This document shows, piece after piece, positions 17,494 to 25,619 of a stretch of DNA of 64,000 nt. Source of the DNA: Prochlorococcus sp. MIT 0701 (GTDB taxonomy: Bacteria > Cyanobacteriota > Cyanobacteriia > PCC-6307 > Cyanobiaceae); contig NZ_JNBA01000039.1 in NCBI RefSeq assembly GCF_000760295.1, positions 310,001 through 374,000 of the forward strand, in the 5' to 3' direction. The position numbers and the translations under genes were made by a program. Below the pieces are notes generated by a model. The model saw nothing but the letters and a program-made list of their open reading frames with translations, did no database searches and was not told where the DNA came from. Positions within the stretch are counted from its first letter, which is position 1. Every line of letters begins with the position of its first letter.

Positions 17494-18131
17494 TAATTCA
17501 ATGCTAATAAGCAAATCCCCCAAAACCAACTCTTTCTTTTTCAAAGCTTGAGTTGGCTGATCTATTCACTATTTTCCTATTAAGCCAGATTTGTGTATTT
17601 GACAGCTATCAAAGTCAAATCCTTTATTCGCCAAGTTCGTCACAATAAAGCTAGAAAATAGACATTCTGTCCATATTAATAAATATTTTAAGCCTTGTCT
17701 TCAGTGCCAACGATACACAAGCCCATCCAAGGAGACCGGTTTTGCATATCGTGTTCAAACCAGTTGGTTACTTTTTATGGAACCAATTTTATCCAGCAAC
17801 CTTTATGCCAGGCTTCAGGTGAACTGATCATTATTCTCCAGTAGTTCATGGTAGATAGAGGCCTGAAATTACACCTATCTTTAATTTCTTCTCTAGAAAT
17901 AAAATTCTTGTGTAGATCATACATTCTGTTCACTATAAGTTATTTCTTAGCGATAGCTTTTGAATCTATGCGTCTTGAGTTGAATTCAAGCAGATCCATG
18001 CGCAGGATGGTGGTTCTTTTATTTGAACCATAACCTGACTTCAGACAAAAATACCAACATGCTCTTTTTTCAGCCTTGTTTTGCCACGACCCCCCCTGAA
18101 CCAAGCACCCTGAATCAATGGCTACCTCTAA

Positions 18132-18149
18132 ATGTGATATTTATCACAT
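18132..18149. promoter_or_regulatory. Perfect Crp-type operator
   Basis: ATGTGATATTTATCACAT is an 18-base inverted repeat that contains TGTGA-N6-TCACA exactly, the consensus for Crp-family regulators. It lies 59 bases before the TTG start of a Crp/Fnr-type gene, a position that suits autoregulation. The sequence is certain; the binding protein is inferred. Confidence 0.7.
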
Positions 18150-18207
18150 GCTAAGCAAGCATCGATCTGTGCTCGATGGGTGAAAATGATTCATCCGCTT
18201 GTGACAA

Positions 18208-18990
18208 TTGTCATCTATTGGAGTTGTTGTTGAATCAAAAATCTCTAGTAGGTGCTCAGGTCTATGTGATAGCAATGGATCTCGGAAAGATGCCACACAG
18301 ATCACCCTTGATTCTGCGAGCAACAGTTATGGCAATGAAGAGTTCCCTTTCCTCCTTCAACCATTACACAATGCGTCTTGTCCGAAAACAGTCAGTAGTC
18401 AACTGGAATCGCTGGAATCACTTCAACTCACAATAGGACAGAGCATTCTGCTGTCCTCTCCGACGCATCAATCTCGCTACGTGCGGCTGTCGTTTCAGCA
18501 GGGTATTGCCAGGCTTTCAGGGTCTTTCGGAGATCATTTTCCTGATATCACTTTGGCTTTTTGCGGTGATACTGAATCTAGTTGGCTTCGATTACCCGAC
18601 GGCAGTAACTTTTTGCTTGAGGCACTCACTAATAGTTCAATTGGCCTTCATTACGCAGACAACTGCCCAAAAGAGCAGGATCTCCTATGGGAGTGGCTGT
18701 TTGATTTTCATCTTGTCAGGCATCCGGTAGGAGCTGAAGCAAGGCTAGTTGCTCTTTTAAAGCTGCTCATTGGTCGCTTTGGCATCCGTAGAAGTGACGG
18801 TTATGAATTGCCCTTTCCACTTGGCCATGCCCGCATGGCCGAACTTATTGGGGCCACGCGCTCCACTGTTACGCGTCAGATCACCTTGTTTCGGAGCAAG
18901 AATGATCTTCAGCTGATTGAACCTGGCGGAACTTTTCTGCTCTCGGCACGACTTATCGAATCCACACCAGCTATGGATATACGCTTGTGA
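18208..18990 (+). CDS. Crp/Fnr-family transcriptional regulator
   Basis: Up to 260 residues from TTG 18208; the true start may be further in, since the first 60 residues are not family-like. The middle is a degenerate cyclic-nucleotide-type beta barrel (LTIGQSILLSSP, VRLSFQQGIARLSG). The C-terminus is a Crp helix-turn-helix: PLGHARMAELIGATRSTVTR. It is closest in style to picocyanobacterial NtcA-like paralogues. It overlaps the ABC ATPase gene by four bases, so both are one unit, and a perfect Crp site lies upstream. Regulation of iron genes is suggested by context only. Confidence 0.82.
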   Translation: MSSIGVVVESKISSRCSGLCDSNGSRKDATQITLDSASNSYGNEEFPFLLQPLHNASCPKTVSSQLESLESLQLTIGQSILLSSPTHQSRYVRLSFQQGIARLSGSFGDHFPDITLAFCGDTESSWLRLPDGSNFLLEALTNSSIGLHYADNCPKEQDLLWEWLFDFHLVRHPVGAEARLVALLKLLIGRFGIRRSDGYELPFPLGHARMAELIGATRSTVTRQITLFRSKNDLQLIEPGGTFLLSARLIESTPAMDIRL

Positions 18991-20048
18991 TTACTAACCA
19001 CTTGCAAATCAAGGGCGTCTGGCATCACTACGGTGATGGCTCAGCAGAGGGCTGGACACTGCAATCCATCAATATGAATCTCCAGCGAGGTGAGCTTGTT
19101 GGCCTATTGGGACCTTCGGGTTGTGGCAAAACAACCTTGCTTCGATTGATTGCTGGATTTGAAAAGCCTGTGCGAGGGACTATCTGCATCGATGGTCACG
19201 AGGTCGCAAGCTCAAGGAGCATGCTGCCGCCCGAGCGCAGAGGCATAGGCATGGTGTTTCAGGATTACGCCCTTTTCCCCCATCTCGATGCCTGGCGCAA
19301 TAGCTGTTTTGGTTTACGCCGCGGCCAAGACACCAGCAGAGCGCAATGGCTGCTTGAGATGCTTGGCCTAGCGGATCTTCGTCACCGTTATCCGCATCAG
19401 CTGTCTGGAGGCCAACGCCAACGATTGGCGCTGGCAAGAGCACTGGCACCAGAACCCTCACTCGTACTTCTTGATGAACCCTTTTCCAACCTTGATGTTG
19501 AGGTACGTCTGCGCTTGCGCAGCGAACTTTCAGGAGTTCTTCAAACATGTGGTGCCAGTGGTCTACTTGTGACACATGATCCTCAAGAAGCCCTGGCAAT
19601 CTGCGATCGGGTTGCAGTACTGCGTGATGGTGAACTCCATCAGTGCGCAACACCCAATGATCTTGTCCACAAACCAGCCACACCTTTTGTTGGTCGGTTT
19701 GTACTTCAAGGAAACCTGCTTCCTCTCAACATGGGTGGCGAGCATTGGCTGACGCCTGTTGGTCCTATCTCAAAACCCCAGGAGCCGAACGCCGCTAAGG
19801 CAACTGAGTTAATGGTCGATGATCAGGCACTGCAGATTCAGCAGGATCCCAGAGGCGAGGCTCTAATTCAAGGTCGGGAGTTTCTTGGTAGTCACTGGTT
19901 GTTGCGTGTGGAGCTTGGGAATCACATGTTGCGTGTACGGCAACCACTCGAACGTCCTGTCAAGACAGGTGATCGCTGCTTCGTCGCCTTTCGCGCTGGC
20001 CAAAAGGGCCTTCTTTTCCCCGGAGCGATTCCATGTCCACTCAGTTGA
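18987..20048 (+). CDS. futC: Iron(III)-type ABC transporter ATP-binding protein (FbpC/FutC)
   Basis: 353 residues, GTG start inside the previous gene's end. The ATPase domain has Walker A GPSGCGKTT, a Q-loop VFQDYALFPH, the signature LSGGQRQRLALARAL, Walker B LVLLDEPFSNLD and the switch VTHD. The last 100 residues form a TOBE-type regulatory domain. Organisation and sequence resemble FbpC/FutC/PotA-type importers. Iron is the likely substrate given the nearby ferritins and Pcb gene, but the permease and binding protein are not in this window, so the substrate is inferred. Confidence 0.85.
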   Translation: MITNHLQIKGVWHHYGDGSAEGWTLQSINMNLQRGELVGLLGPSGCGKTTLLRLIAGFEKPVRGTICIDGHEVASSRSMLPPERRGIGMVFQDYALFPHLDAWRNSCFGLRRGQDTSRAQWLLEMLGLADLRHRYPHQLSGGQRQRLALARALAPEPSLVLLDEPFSNLDVEVRLRLRSELSGVLQTCGASGLLVTHDPQEALAICDRVAVLRDGELHQCATPNDLVHKPATPFVGRFVLQGNLLPLNMGGEHWLTPVGPISKPQEPNAAKATELMVDDQALQIQQDPRGEALIQGREFLGSHWLLRVELGNHMLRVRQPLERPVKTGDRCFVAFRAGQKGLLFPGAIPCPLS

Positions 20049-20176
20049 GAAGAATGTTTAAACGCCATGACTTAGCTAGTCAGGCTCTCAAACCCTCAAC
20101 AGACATTAGACCTACAATCTTATGTTGATACAGCTATATTTGCAATCAACATGCCTGATTGCAAATGATTGGCTAA

Positions 20177-20314
20177 TCAGTCCCGGCTGCATACGCATTT
20201 TCCACCTTTCCACTTAGAGCACTTCCGCTTTTTGCAGGCTTTTTTCTTGCTTTGAACTGGACCATGGCGTCGCAGGCGACTGTCTGAAAAGTCATTCCCC
20301 AAGGACTTGGCCAT
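20177..20314 (-). CDS. Cysteine- and lysine-rich 45-residue small protein
   Basis: ATG 20314 to TGA 20177-20179. The N-terminal half is polar (MAKSLGNDFSDSRLRRHG); the C-terminal half is KKKACKKRKCSKWKGGKCVC followed by SRD, with four cysteines and many lysines, a pattern of defensin-like or metal-binding miniproteins. No signal peptide. A CAGG sequence five bases before ATG may serve as ribosome-binding site, and a Fur-box-like site begins 26 bases upstream. The ferritin gene diverges from it. A 76-codon frame overlaps the same stretch in another frame (20173-20403), but its composition is less protein-like. No known family recognised. Confidence 0.5.
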   Translation of the reverse strand: MAKSLGNDFSDSRLRRHGPVQSKKKACKKRKCSKWKGGKCVCSRD

Positions 20315-20340
20315 AACGACCTGCGGTCGACTCCGCAACT

Positions 20341-20359
20341 GAGATTGATTCTCATTCTA
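20341..20359. promoter_or_regulatory. Fur-box-like site
   Basis: GAGATTGATTCTCATTCTA matches 13 of 19 positions of the Fur consensus GATAATGATAATCATTATC. It lies between the divergent Cys-rich ORF (start 20314) and the ferritin (start 20496), closer to the former. Position and score fit iron-dependent control; binding is not shown. Confidence 0.5.
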
Positions 20360-20495
20360 CAGGGTCCATATCGCACCTGAAGAGATCTTTTCAAGATGTA
20401 CAAGGGCTTGTAGCATTCGCTACATCACTATCTGCACCTCAGATTGGCTGGTAATCCATCACCGCCACTTTGTGCAGACTCATCAAAACAAAATC

Positions 20496-21074
20496 ATGGC
20501 ATTCCCTACAAGTACGAAAGCTGTAGCCCTTACGACCGGTCCTGCAGGACGTGCAATAGCTCAATCGATGGAGGCTTCTCTGGTTGAGGCTCTCCATCAG
20601 CATCTAACCATGGAGCGAAATGCTAGCGCTGCTTACTTTGCTATCGCGATTTGGTTTGCTGAACGCGAGTTGCGTGGCTTTTCCCATTACTTCAAGCAAG
20701 AAGCTATTCAAGAACAGGAACATGCAGCCCATTTTGCCGATTACCTGATTGCTCGTGGACAAGCTGTTGTTCTACAGGATGTGCCTTCACCCCGTCAGGA
20801 ATGGATGTCTACAGATGAAATCATGGCTGCATCATTCCAGATGGAAGCAGACGTGACCACCTCACTTCATCAGCTTTATGCAATGGCTGAGCGAGCTTCT
20901 GATATGCGGACCACAGTTTTCCTTGACCCACTTGTCGATAATCAAGTCAACTCTGAAAATGAGCTTGCTCACCTCTTAGGGCGTGTACGCTTTGCCCAGG
21001 ATCAGCCCTCTGCAATGTTGATAATTGACGGCGAACTTAGTGATGGCAAGCATTCGCCTGCGAAGTTGGCCTAG
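20496..21074 (+). CDS. Ferritin (SynFtn-like)
   Basis: 192 residues from ATG 20496; GTG 20472 would add eight. Four-helix iron-storage protein forming a 24-subunit shell. The ferroxidase ligands are visible: Glu in TMERNASAAYF, Glu and ExxH in FKQEAIQEQEHAAHF, Glu in QMEADVTTSL and NQVNSENEL in the last helix. The order and spacing closely follow Synechococcus SynFtn. It stores iron in a mineral core and limits oxidative damage. The divergent partner is the Cys-rich ORF, with a Fur-like site between. Confidence 0.93.
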   Translation: MAFPTSTKAVALTTGPAGRAIAQSMEASLVEALHQHLTMERNASAAYFAIAIWFAERELRGFSHYFKQEAIQEQEHAAHFADYLIARGQAVVLQDVPSPRQEWMSTDEIMAASFQMEADVTTSLHQLYAMAERASDMRTTVFLDPLVDNQVNSENELAHLLGRVRFAQDQPSAMLIIDGELSDGKHSPAKLA

Positions 21075-21190
21075 AGATAGCAATAGAAAGCCAATAGATA
21101 GACGTAACTATTTTTTCAAAATAGAGACTTAAGGGCTCTATTAATAGCTAAGAATATTGTTAGATTTATCATCTTGATGCTAATTAGTTC

Positions 21191-21463
21191 TTATAACGCT
21201 AGTGGTCTGCTGCTGATCTCAATTAGAAATGCAATAGAGAGTTTATCTTCGATACCTTTACTTTGCATGTCTTTTGCTGTTTCGAGTAATACAATGCGTC
21301 GATTGCTTAGCTGTTGAAATTCTCTTTTTAGACGGCAAGAGAGGCTTTCATCATTACATTTGGCCATCGCCTCCAGCAAAGATCTGCAGCGATGGCGGAT
21401 CCCATCAACCTCTCTGCACAGACTGCCGATGACGGTGTCTGAAGTCGTAACTAAGTCTTTCAT
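21191..21463 (-). CDS. Small conserved helical protein beside a Crp-like gene
   Basis: 90 residues, predicted all-helical: TTSDTVIGSLCREVDGIRH and FQQLSNRRIVLLETAKDMQ. No known domain. It begins 13 bases after the stop of the Crp-like gene 21477-22070 in the same direction, so the two are almost certainly cotranscribed and may be functionally linked. Function unknown. Confidence 0.65.
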   Translation of the reverse strand: MKDLVTTSDTVIGSLCREVDGIRHRCRSLLEAMAKCNDESLSCRLKREFQQLSNRRIVLLETAKDMQSKGIEDKLSIAFLIEISSRPLAL

Positions 21464-21476
21464 TTGCGTACAAGTA

Positions 21477-22070
21477 TCAGGCGGCCAGAGGCGCTGATTC
21501 GATTAAGGCTGGAGACAAACGCAAGATGGGCTCTCCGCTGGGAACATTTAAAAGATCAGCGGTCCGTAGTCTGGAGATCAATCGCGTGGAGGTCACACGC
21601 GTGGAGCCGATCAGTTCGCCGATTCGCTCATGGGTGAGTCGGAATGGGAGATCACACCATTCGCCGCAGCGTCTTCCTAAACGGTTAACAAGCAGGGCAA
21701 ACAACGCTTGGAGACGTTGTTCTGCATTGCCCAAGTGTCGTATCCGAAGCAACTGCAGGGTCCATTCGTTCACGGCATCAAAGTCATGCCCATCACGGAT
21801 TTCTGCATCGCTACGAAAACATAGTGGCGTAAGCGCTTCGACACAGACCCCTTCGCTGCACAAGCGGTCGGTGCGTAGTTGATCGCCTTCCTGAAGAAAA
21901 GCGAGAGTCATCCCTTCAGTCTCTTCGCATGGGCAGTAAACGCGGGCTATGCCCTCAACGACTTCTATACACGCGCCACCTGATCGGGCGGCTGGATCGA
22001 TCAGGATGGATTGCCCTGTTGGCATCCGCACTGCTGGTATTGGATCATCGGGGAGGAATCGGAAGCTCAT
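21477..22070 (-). CDS. Second Crp/Fnr-family regulator
   Basis: 197 residues. The N-terminal beta barrel is short and degenerate (GQSILIDPA, ACIEVVEGIARVYCPC), the dimer helix is NAEQRLQALFALLVNRLG, and the helix-turn-helix is LTHERIGELIGSTRVTSTR. It shares its layout with the regulator at 18208-18990, so the two are probably paralogues. There are clustered cysteines (VYCPCEE, LCSEGVCVE) that could sense redox state or bind a cluster; this is speculation. It heads a two-gene unit with the 90-residue protein. Confidence 0.85.
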   Translation of the reverse strand: MSFRFLPDDPIPAVRMPTGQSILIDPAARSGGACIEVVEGIARVYCPCEETEGMTLAFLQEGDQLRTDRLCSEGVCVEALTPLCFRSDAEIRDGHDFDAVNEWTLQLLRIRHLGNAEQRLQALFALLVNRLGRRCGEWCDLPFRLTHERIGELIGSTRVTSTRLISRLRTADLLNVPSGEPILRLSPALIESAPLAA

Positions 22071-22845
22071 TTGAAGCCTCTCAAGTGCTTTTTGAGAACT
22101 CTTCGCAACCTATACGCTCAACAGGGCCTTTTGCAAGCGATTCTCAATAGCAATAGGGTTGTTGCGAGGCTTACGTGTTGCTGATTGGTGCATATGTTAA
22201 TTCCGTTACATATAGGCGTGCTGTTTGGGCACGTGGGGGCACCCAGTCATTACTTGCTGACTTGCGCTTGGTGAAATTTGTGGCAAAAAACGGCAACCCG
22301 AATGGACCTCTAGGCGCCATGGCCTCCTGGGCTGTGAATTTATCGAGTAATGGGCATCCTGGCTTTCGGGGGAGAACTTCATAGTGAGCATGGAATCAAT
22401 GATGCAAGGACGTAGCAATGGCTAATAAAATTCCAATCTATTTGACAGAGTTTGATCTATTGAATCAATGCAGGGAAGTAAAATACTTTTTCTTGTCGTG
22501 AAATATGCCGTTCTAACTGCTCTCTCTTAGCCTAGGCTAATTTTATATCGTTGACATTTTCCAGCCAATGTGATTATAAGCGTATAGAAGGTATGTCATT
22601 ATGATCGTCAACAATTACAATTCAGGAGAAGCGTTATCTTCAAAACCCATGAATGTCGTCATTATAGAGGCAAGACAGGCTTAACCATTAACGCACCTAC
22701 AAGACAATCATCGGAAGACGACGTGCATACTAAAAAGCTCAACAGAGGAGGAGCTTTTCAACCAATTAAGTTGGTTTAGGATTAATGATATTTGTAGCCC
22801 AAAAATGCTAATTCTAGCTATATTAGATTGCGTCTAGAGCCAGCG
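22071..22845. other. Intergenic region, 775 bp
   Basis: It contains a weak 27-codon frame at 22601-22684 (MIVNNYNSGEALSSKPMNVV) with an AGAAGG sequence 11 bases before ATG, and a 69-codon frame at 22175-22384 that I consider non-coding. No RNA gene seen. Confidence 0.4.
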
Positions 22846-23016
22846 ATGTTTACAGCTCCCTTTGCCGCAGCAGTGGAACTTACACCAATAACCATTGGTG
22901 GAGTTATTTTGCTTGGTGTTTTGGTATTGGCAGCCGATATTCATTTGCTCATACGACAACAGCAACGAAGCCGCGTAAGGGAAGTGGCAGCAAGTACTGA
23001 ACCTCAAGACAAATGA
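22846..23016 (+). CDS. Small single-span membrane protein
   Basis: 56 residues from ATG 22846 (a TTG 22828 would add six). One transmembrane helix (TIGGVILLGVLVLAADIHLL) followed by a basic-polar tail (IRQQQRSRVREVAAST). No family recognised. It sits between the Crp-like unit and the pcb gene. Its position in an iron region is suggestive only. Confidence 0.5.
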   Translation: MFTAPFAAAVELTPITIGGVILLGVLVLAADIHLLIRQQQRSRVREVAASTEPQDK

Positions 23017-23354
23017 GTCCCCCAGATATTCGTCACCAACCCTTGGGGCCTGTCGGTCTATTACTCATAGATGGCATCAAGGGCATATAAGCAATTTATT
23101 GAAGTTGTTATTATGAGTGAAATTATAAAAATGACTGCAACCCGAGTATTTTTCTATAAGACATAGCTCATGGATGATTTATATTCCAAGATTCAATCGC
23201 TATATGGATTTGTTTTTTATCGATAGTCTCACCATGAAGGGTCGGCACCTCAGAGTCATTCATTTAACCTTACAGCTTAATAATTGAAATATATATCATC
23301 ATGTTATATGGTCCTAGCAGACAATGTGCTAACAATCCGTATTTAGACGAAACG

Positions 23355-23369
23355 GATGTGATTCACATC
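23355..23369. promoter_or_regulatory. 15-base palindrome with TGTGA/TCACA arms
   Basis: GATGTGATTCACATC is an inverted repeat around a single central base. Its arms are those of a Crp site but with a 1-base instead of 6-base spacer, so a normal Crp dimer would not fit. It is about 120 bases beyond the pcb stop codon and has no obvious target gene. Confidence 0.35.
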
Positions 23370-23420
23370 TTTAATGAATTAAGCATAAGTTGATATTTAA
23401 CTCTAGTAAGCTGTGGACTT

Positions 23421-23449
23421 AATAAAAAAGCCCTGCTTTCGCAGGGCTT
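23421..23449 (-). terminator. Rho-independent terminator of the pcb gene
   Basis: AAGCCCTGC (23428-23436) pairs with GCAGGGCTT (23441-23449) around a 4-base loop. On the minus strand the stem is followed by a T-run (the A-run 23424-23429). It lies 39 bases past the pcb stop. Confidence 0.85.
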
Positions 23450-23487
23450 ACTCTATTCAGGAAGAGTTGTATTAATTTGGGGTTGGT

Positions 23488-24597
23488 TTATGTGGCGTTG
23501 TCGGTCGATGTTGACGGCATGGACGTAGTTTCACCTGGATTCAAGCTGATTTCATTACTTTCTAATTGATCAAACAATTTCTCAACACGCTTGAAGTCAA
23601 AACCCATCGCTCTCAATCCATGCCAGAGATGACCTTGAAGATAGAAGAAGCCAAGGTAGAAATGGAAGTTGGACAGCCATGCTCGAGCGGAATGTACATC
23701 TGCTCCTCCAAAGAGAGGATCTGTATCAGAAAAATATGGTGCGAAGCTCAATTCAATATTGAGAGGACCACCATAAAGCTCTGTTGGATAAATTGTCGTG
23801 TTCATAGACGCCCAGAAGGCTGCTACAAAGGCTATGTAAGCAGCACCTGCCAATGATGTTGAAAGAACAAACTCTGCTGATAGAAGCCCTTTACCCTTGA
23901 ATTCTGTATATTCACCAAATGGCTTACTAAAGATATGCCATATAGCTCCTGCACTCAGGAAGAAAGCCAAGAAGGCGTGCCCGCCCATAACATCTTCCAA
24001 GCTATTGACGGTAAGCCAATCAATTTGGTGGTTCCATACCATTTGCAAGTCAAGGTTGTATTCAACCTTGCGTACTGCTCCCAGTGCTGGATCATAGATT
24101 CCGTGGTATTTAGCCCATTCAACAAATTGAACACAGCCAAGACCAAGGAATAACAGGTGATGTCCAAGGATGAAGGTGAGTCTGTCAGGATCCCCCCAGC
24201 TGAAATCGAATTTGTTAGGTCTGGAGTCTTTCGGGTACTCACCGAGATCCTCCTTGTATCTAAAGGAGTGAAGCATCGCCCCACCGGCATACACGGCTGA
24301 GAAAATCAGGTGTAAGACTGCGACTACAAGCATTCCGTAGGAATCAGTAATCACGCCGTTCTCTATTCCACCAATTCCAAGTCCCGCTAAATGCGGAAGG
24401 CTTACAAGGCCTTGATCACCGATGGGTAATGCGGAATCGTAACGGGCTAGCTCAAATAGGGTGTTGGCACCAGCACCGAAGCAAATCAATCCTGTATGGC
24501 CGATATGAGAGGCAATGAATCTGCCTGAGCGGTTGGTCACTCCACTGTTACCCGCGTACCACGCGTAGGTAACGTTGGATTTCCCGTAGGTTTGCAC
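23488..24597 (-). CDS. pcb: Pcb/IsiA-type chlorophyll-binding antenna protein
   Basis: Six-span light-harvesting protein of the CP43-like family, found in Prochlorococcus thylakoids. From GTG 24597 the protein (369 residues) starts with QTYGKSNVTYAWYAGNSGV, like other Pcb proteins; reading from 24687 would add 30 non-homologous residues. NRSGRFIASHIGHTGLICF, GHHLLFLGLG, DVMGGHAFLAFF and FHFYLGFFYLQGHLWH carry the chlorophyll-ligand histidines. In MIT9313 one of two Pcbs (PcbB) is iron-stress-induced and serves PSI; the ferritin and Crp-like neighbours suggest this is that type, but the sequence alone does not prove it. A 16-base palindrome lies upstream. Confidence 0.9.
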   Translation of the reverse strand: MQTYGKSNVTYAWYAGNSGVTNRSGRFIASHIGHTGLICFGAGANTLFELARYDSALPIGDQGLVSLPHLAGLGIGGIENGVITDSYGMLVVAVLHLIFSAVYAGGAMLHSFRYKEDLGEYPKDSRPNKFDFSWGDPDRLTFILGHHLLFLGLGCVQFVEWAKYHGIYDPALGAVRKVEYNLDLQMVWNHQIDWLTVNSLEDVMGGHAFLAFFLSAGAIWHIFSKPFGEYTEFKGKGLLSAEFVLSTSLAGAAYIAFVAAFWASMNTTIYPTELYGGPLNIELSFAPYFSDTDPLFGGADVHSARAWLSNFHFYLGFFYLQGHLWHGLRAMGFDFKRVEKLFDQLESNEISLNPGETTSMPSTSTDNAT

Positions 24598-24652
24598 GAG
24601 AATGAACTTGTTAAGGGCTATAGAAATATATTTGCACCATGGTAGTTCGACA

Positions 24653-24668
24653 TTCTGTGTACACAGAA
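24653..24668. promoter_or_regulatory. Perfect 16-base palindrome upstream of pcb
   Basis: TTCTGTGTACACAGAA is fully self-complementary. It lies 55 bases before the pcb GTG start, a good place for an operator. The inner TGTG...CACA resembles a Crp half-site pair but without the usual spacer. Which regulator binds is unknown. Confidence 0.55.
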
Positions 24669-24724
24669 CTCTACATATTGAAGGCAATTAAGTGTGATTT
24701 AGACATCAAAATGTGCCGTAGTAA

Positions 24725-24925
24725 ATGAATGCTTGCATGCGATCATTGGTTACATCATTGATCCGTCAGATGATACTCTCCAACAAAATCATTGATCACG
24801 TCACCAAGCAGTTAGAGGCACAATACAAGGTTACATTTCATACTCTTATTCAAGGGGTGATCATGGTGCAGCTGATACTGAAAGCTGTACTTCACTTGGC
24901 ATTACTAGGCTTAGGGCTCTACTGA
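24725..24925 (+). CDS. Doubtful 66-residue ORF divergent from pcb
   Basis: The C-terminal 20 residues are hydrophobic and would form one membrane helix; the N-terminal part (LSNKIIDHVTKQLEAQYKV) is amphipathic. There is no clear Shine-Dalgarno, and inner ATG 24863 could start a 20-residue peptide. Presence in the intergenic region of pcb is the only context. Confidence 0.25.
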   Translation: MNACMRSLVTSLIRQMILSNKIIDHVTKQLEAQYKVTFHTLIQGVIMVQLILKAVLHLALLGLGLY

Positions 24926-25084
24926 CTACAAATGAGGAACTATTGTTGTGGCATTGTTGTATCTAAGAATTTGGCACAAGGGATTGACTTGCCTAGGATT
25001 AAGTCTCATTTCGAATTGAGCAAAGCCATCCTGTGATTGGGATTACTTGGGCTAGTGATATATGGACTTTGTCTGGATTCATCA

Positions 25085-25201
25085 ATGGATTTTGGAACCC
25101 TCTCTGCAGTGGTGTGTGGAATCATTGGCTCGGCCTGCATTGCTATTTTTATTATCGGCGGCAAAGCCGATAATGATGGTCAAGGAACCAACATGACGTG
25201 A
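25085..25201 (+). CDS. 38-residue single-span membrane peptide followed by a terminator
   Basis: ATG 25085 to TGA 25201. MDFGTLSAVVCGIIGSACIA begins a transmembrane helix that continues IFIIGG, followed by KADNDGQGTNMT. A strong terminator begins 28 bases after the stop, which supports a real transcript. No family recognised; the size resembles small photosynthetic membrane subunits. Confidence 0.5.
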   Translation: MDFGTLSAVVCGIIGSACIAIFIIGGKADNDGQGTNMT

Positions 25202-25619
25202 ACTCTGGATTAGCACATTTTCAAACGAAGGGCAGAGTTTTCACTCTGCCCTTTTTTAATATTATTTTAAGTTGTAATTGAGAGGGGAAATCTTGTGCCA
25301 AGCGATTATATATACCGCCTGATCGAGATTGCTATGAATATCCTGGTCAATAGATATGGAATTAAAATAACCAAGTTAATTAGAATATAGCACCTCTATT
25401 CAAAACATAGATGCCAATATTCTAATCTGAATACAAGTTCTAGCGTTTGAGGATGAGGCCTGACAAGGCCAGGTCTTATTCTAGGCAGATAAATATCATT
25501 GCTGAATATTTAGCAATGCATCATAACTAAAAAAGCATTAGTTTTTGCGGAAAACTACAAAGAAGAGGTGGCGATAGATATTTCTTGCTATTATTGTAAA
25601 ATGAAACTAAAGCTTGCAA
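25202..25619. other. Intergenic region, 418 bp
   Basis: Apart from the terminator at 25230-25257, I see nothing in this AT-rich stretch. Confidence 0.5.
25230..25257 (+). terminator. Rho-independent terminator
   Basis: GGGCAGAGT (25230-25238) pairs with ACTCTGCCC (25243-25251), followed by six T. A textbook plus-strand terminator just after the 38-residue ORF. Confidence 0.9.

Larger units (their letters stand above)
17283..18207. other. Intergenic region, 925 bp
   Basis: It includes a possible nonsense-interrupted small ORF at 17371-17493 and a perfect Crp-type palindrome at 18132-18149. A 61-codon frame at 17848-18033 has no protein-like signature. The rest shows nothing I can name. Confidence 0.5.
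23017..23487. other. Intergenic region with palindrome and terminator
   Basis: 471 bp, AT-rich. It contains a 15-base palindrome (23355-23369) and the terminator of the minus-strand pcb gene (23421-23449). No ORF is convincing. Confidence 0.5.
24598..25084. other. Intergenic region upstream of pcb, 487 bp
   Basis: It holds the perfect palindrome 24653-24668 and a doubtful 66-codon plus-strand frame (24725-24925) that ends in a hydrophobic stretch (LILKAVLHLALLGLGLY). I cannot tell whether that frame is translated. Confidence 0.4.

Noticed and set aside
19180-19745. Minus-strand frames inside the ABC ATPase gene
   Set aside because: They are mirror frames of a well-supported gene with all ABC motifs.
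20173-20403. 76-codon minus-strand frame overlapping the Cys-rich ORF
   Set aside because: The alternative frame (20177-20314) has a more coherent translation with a patterned Cys/Lys tail; this one looks random and spans the Fur-like site.
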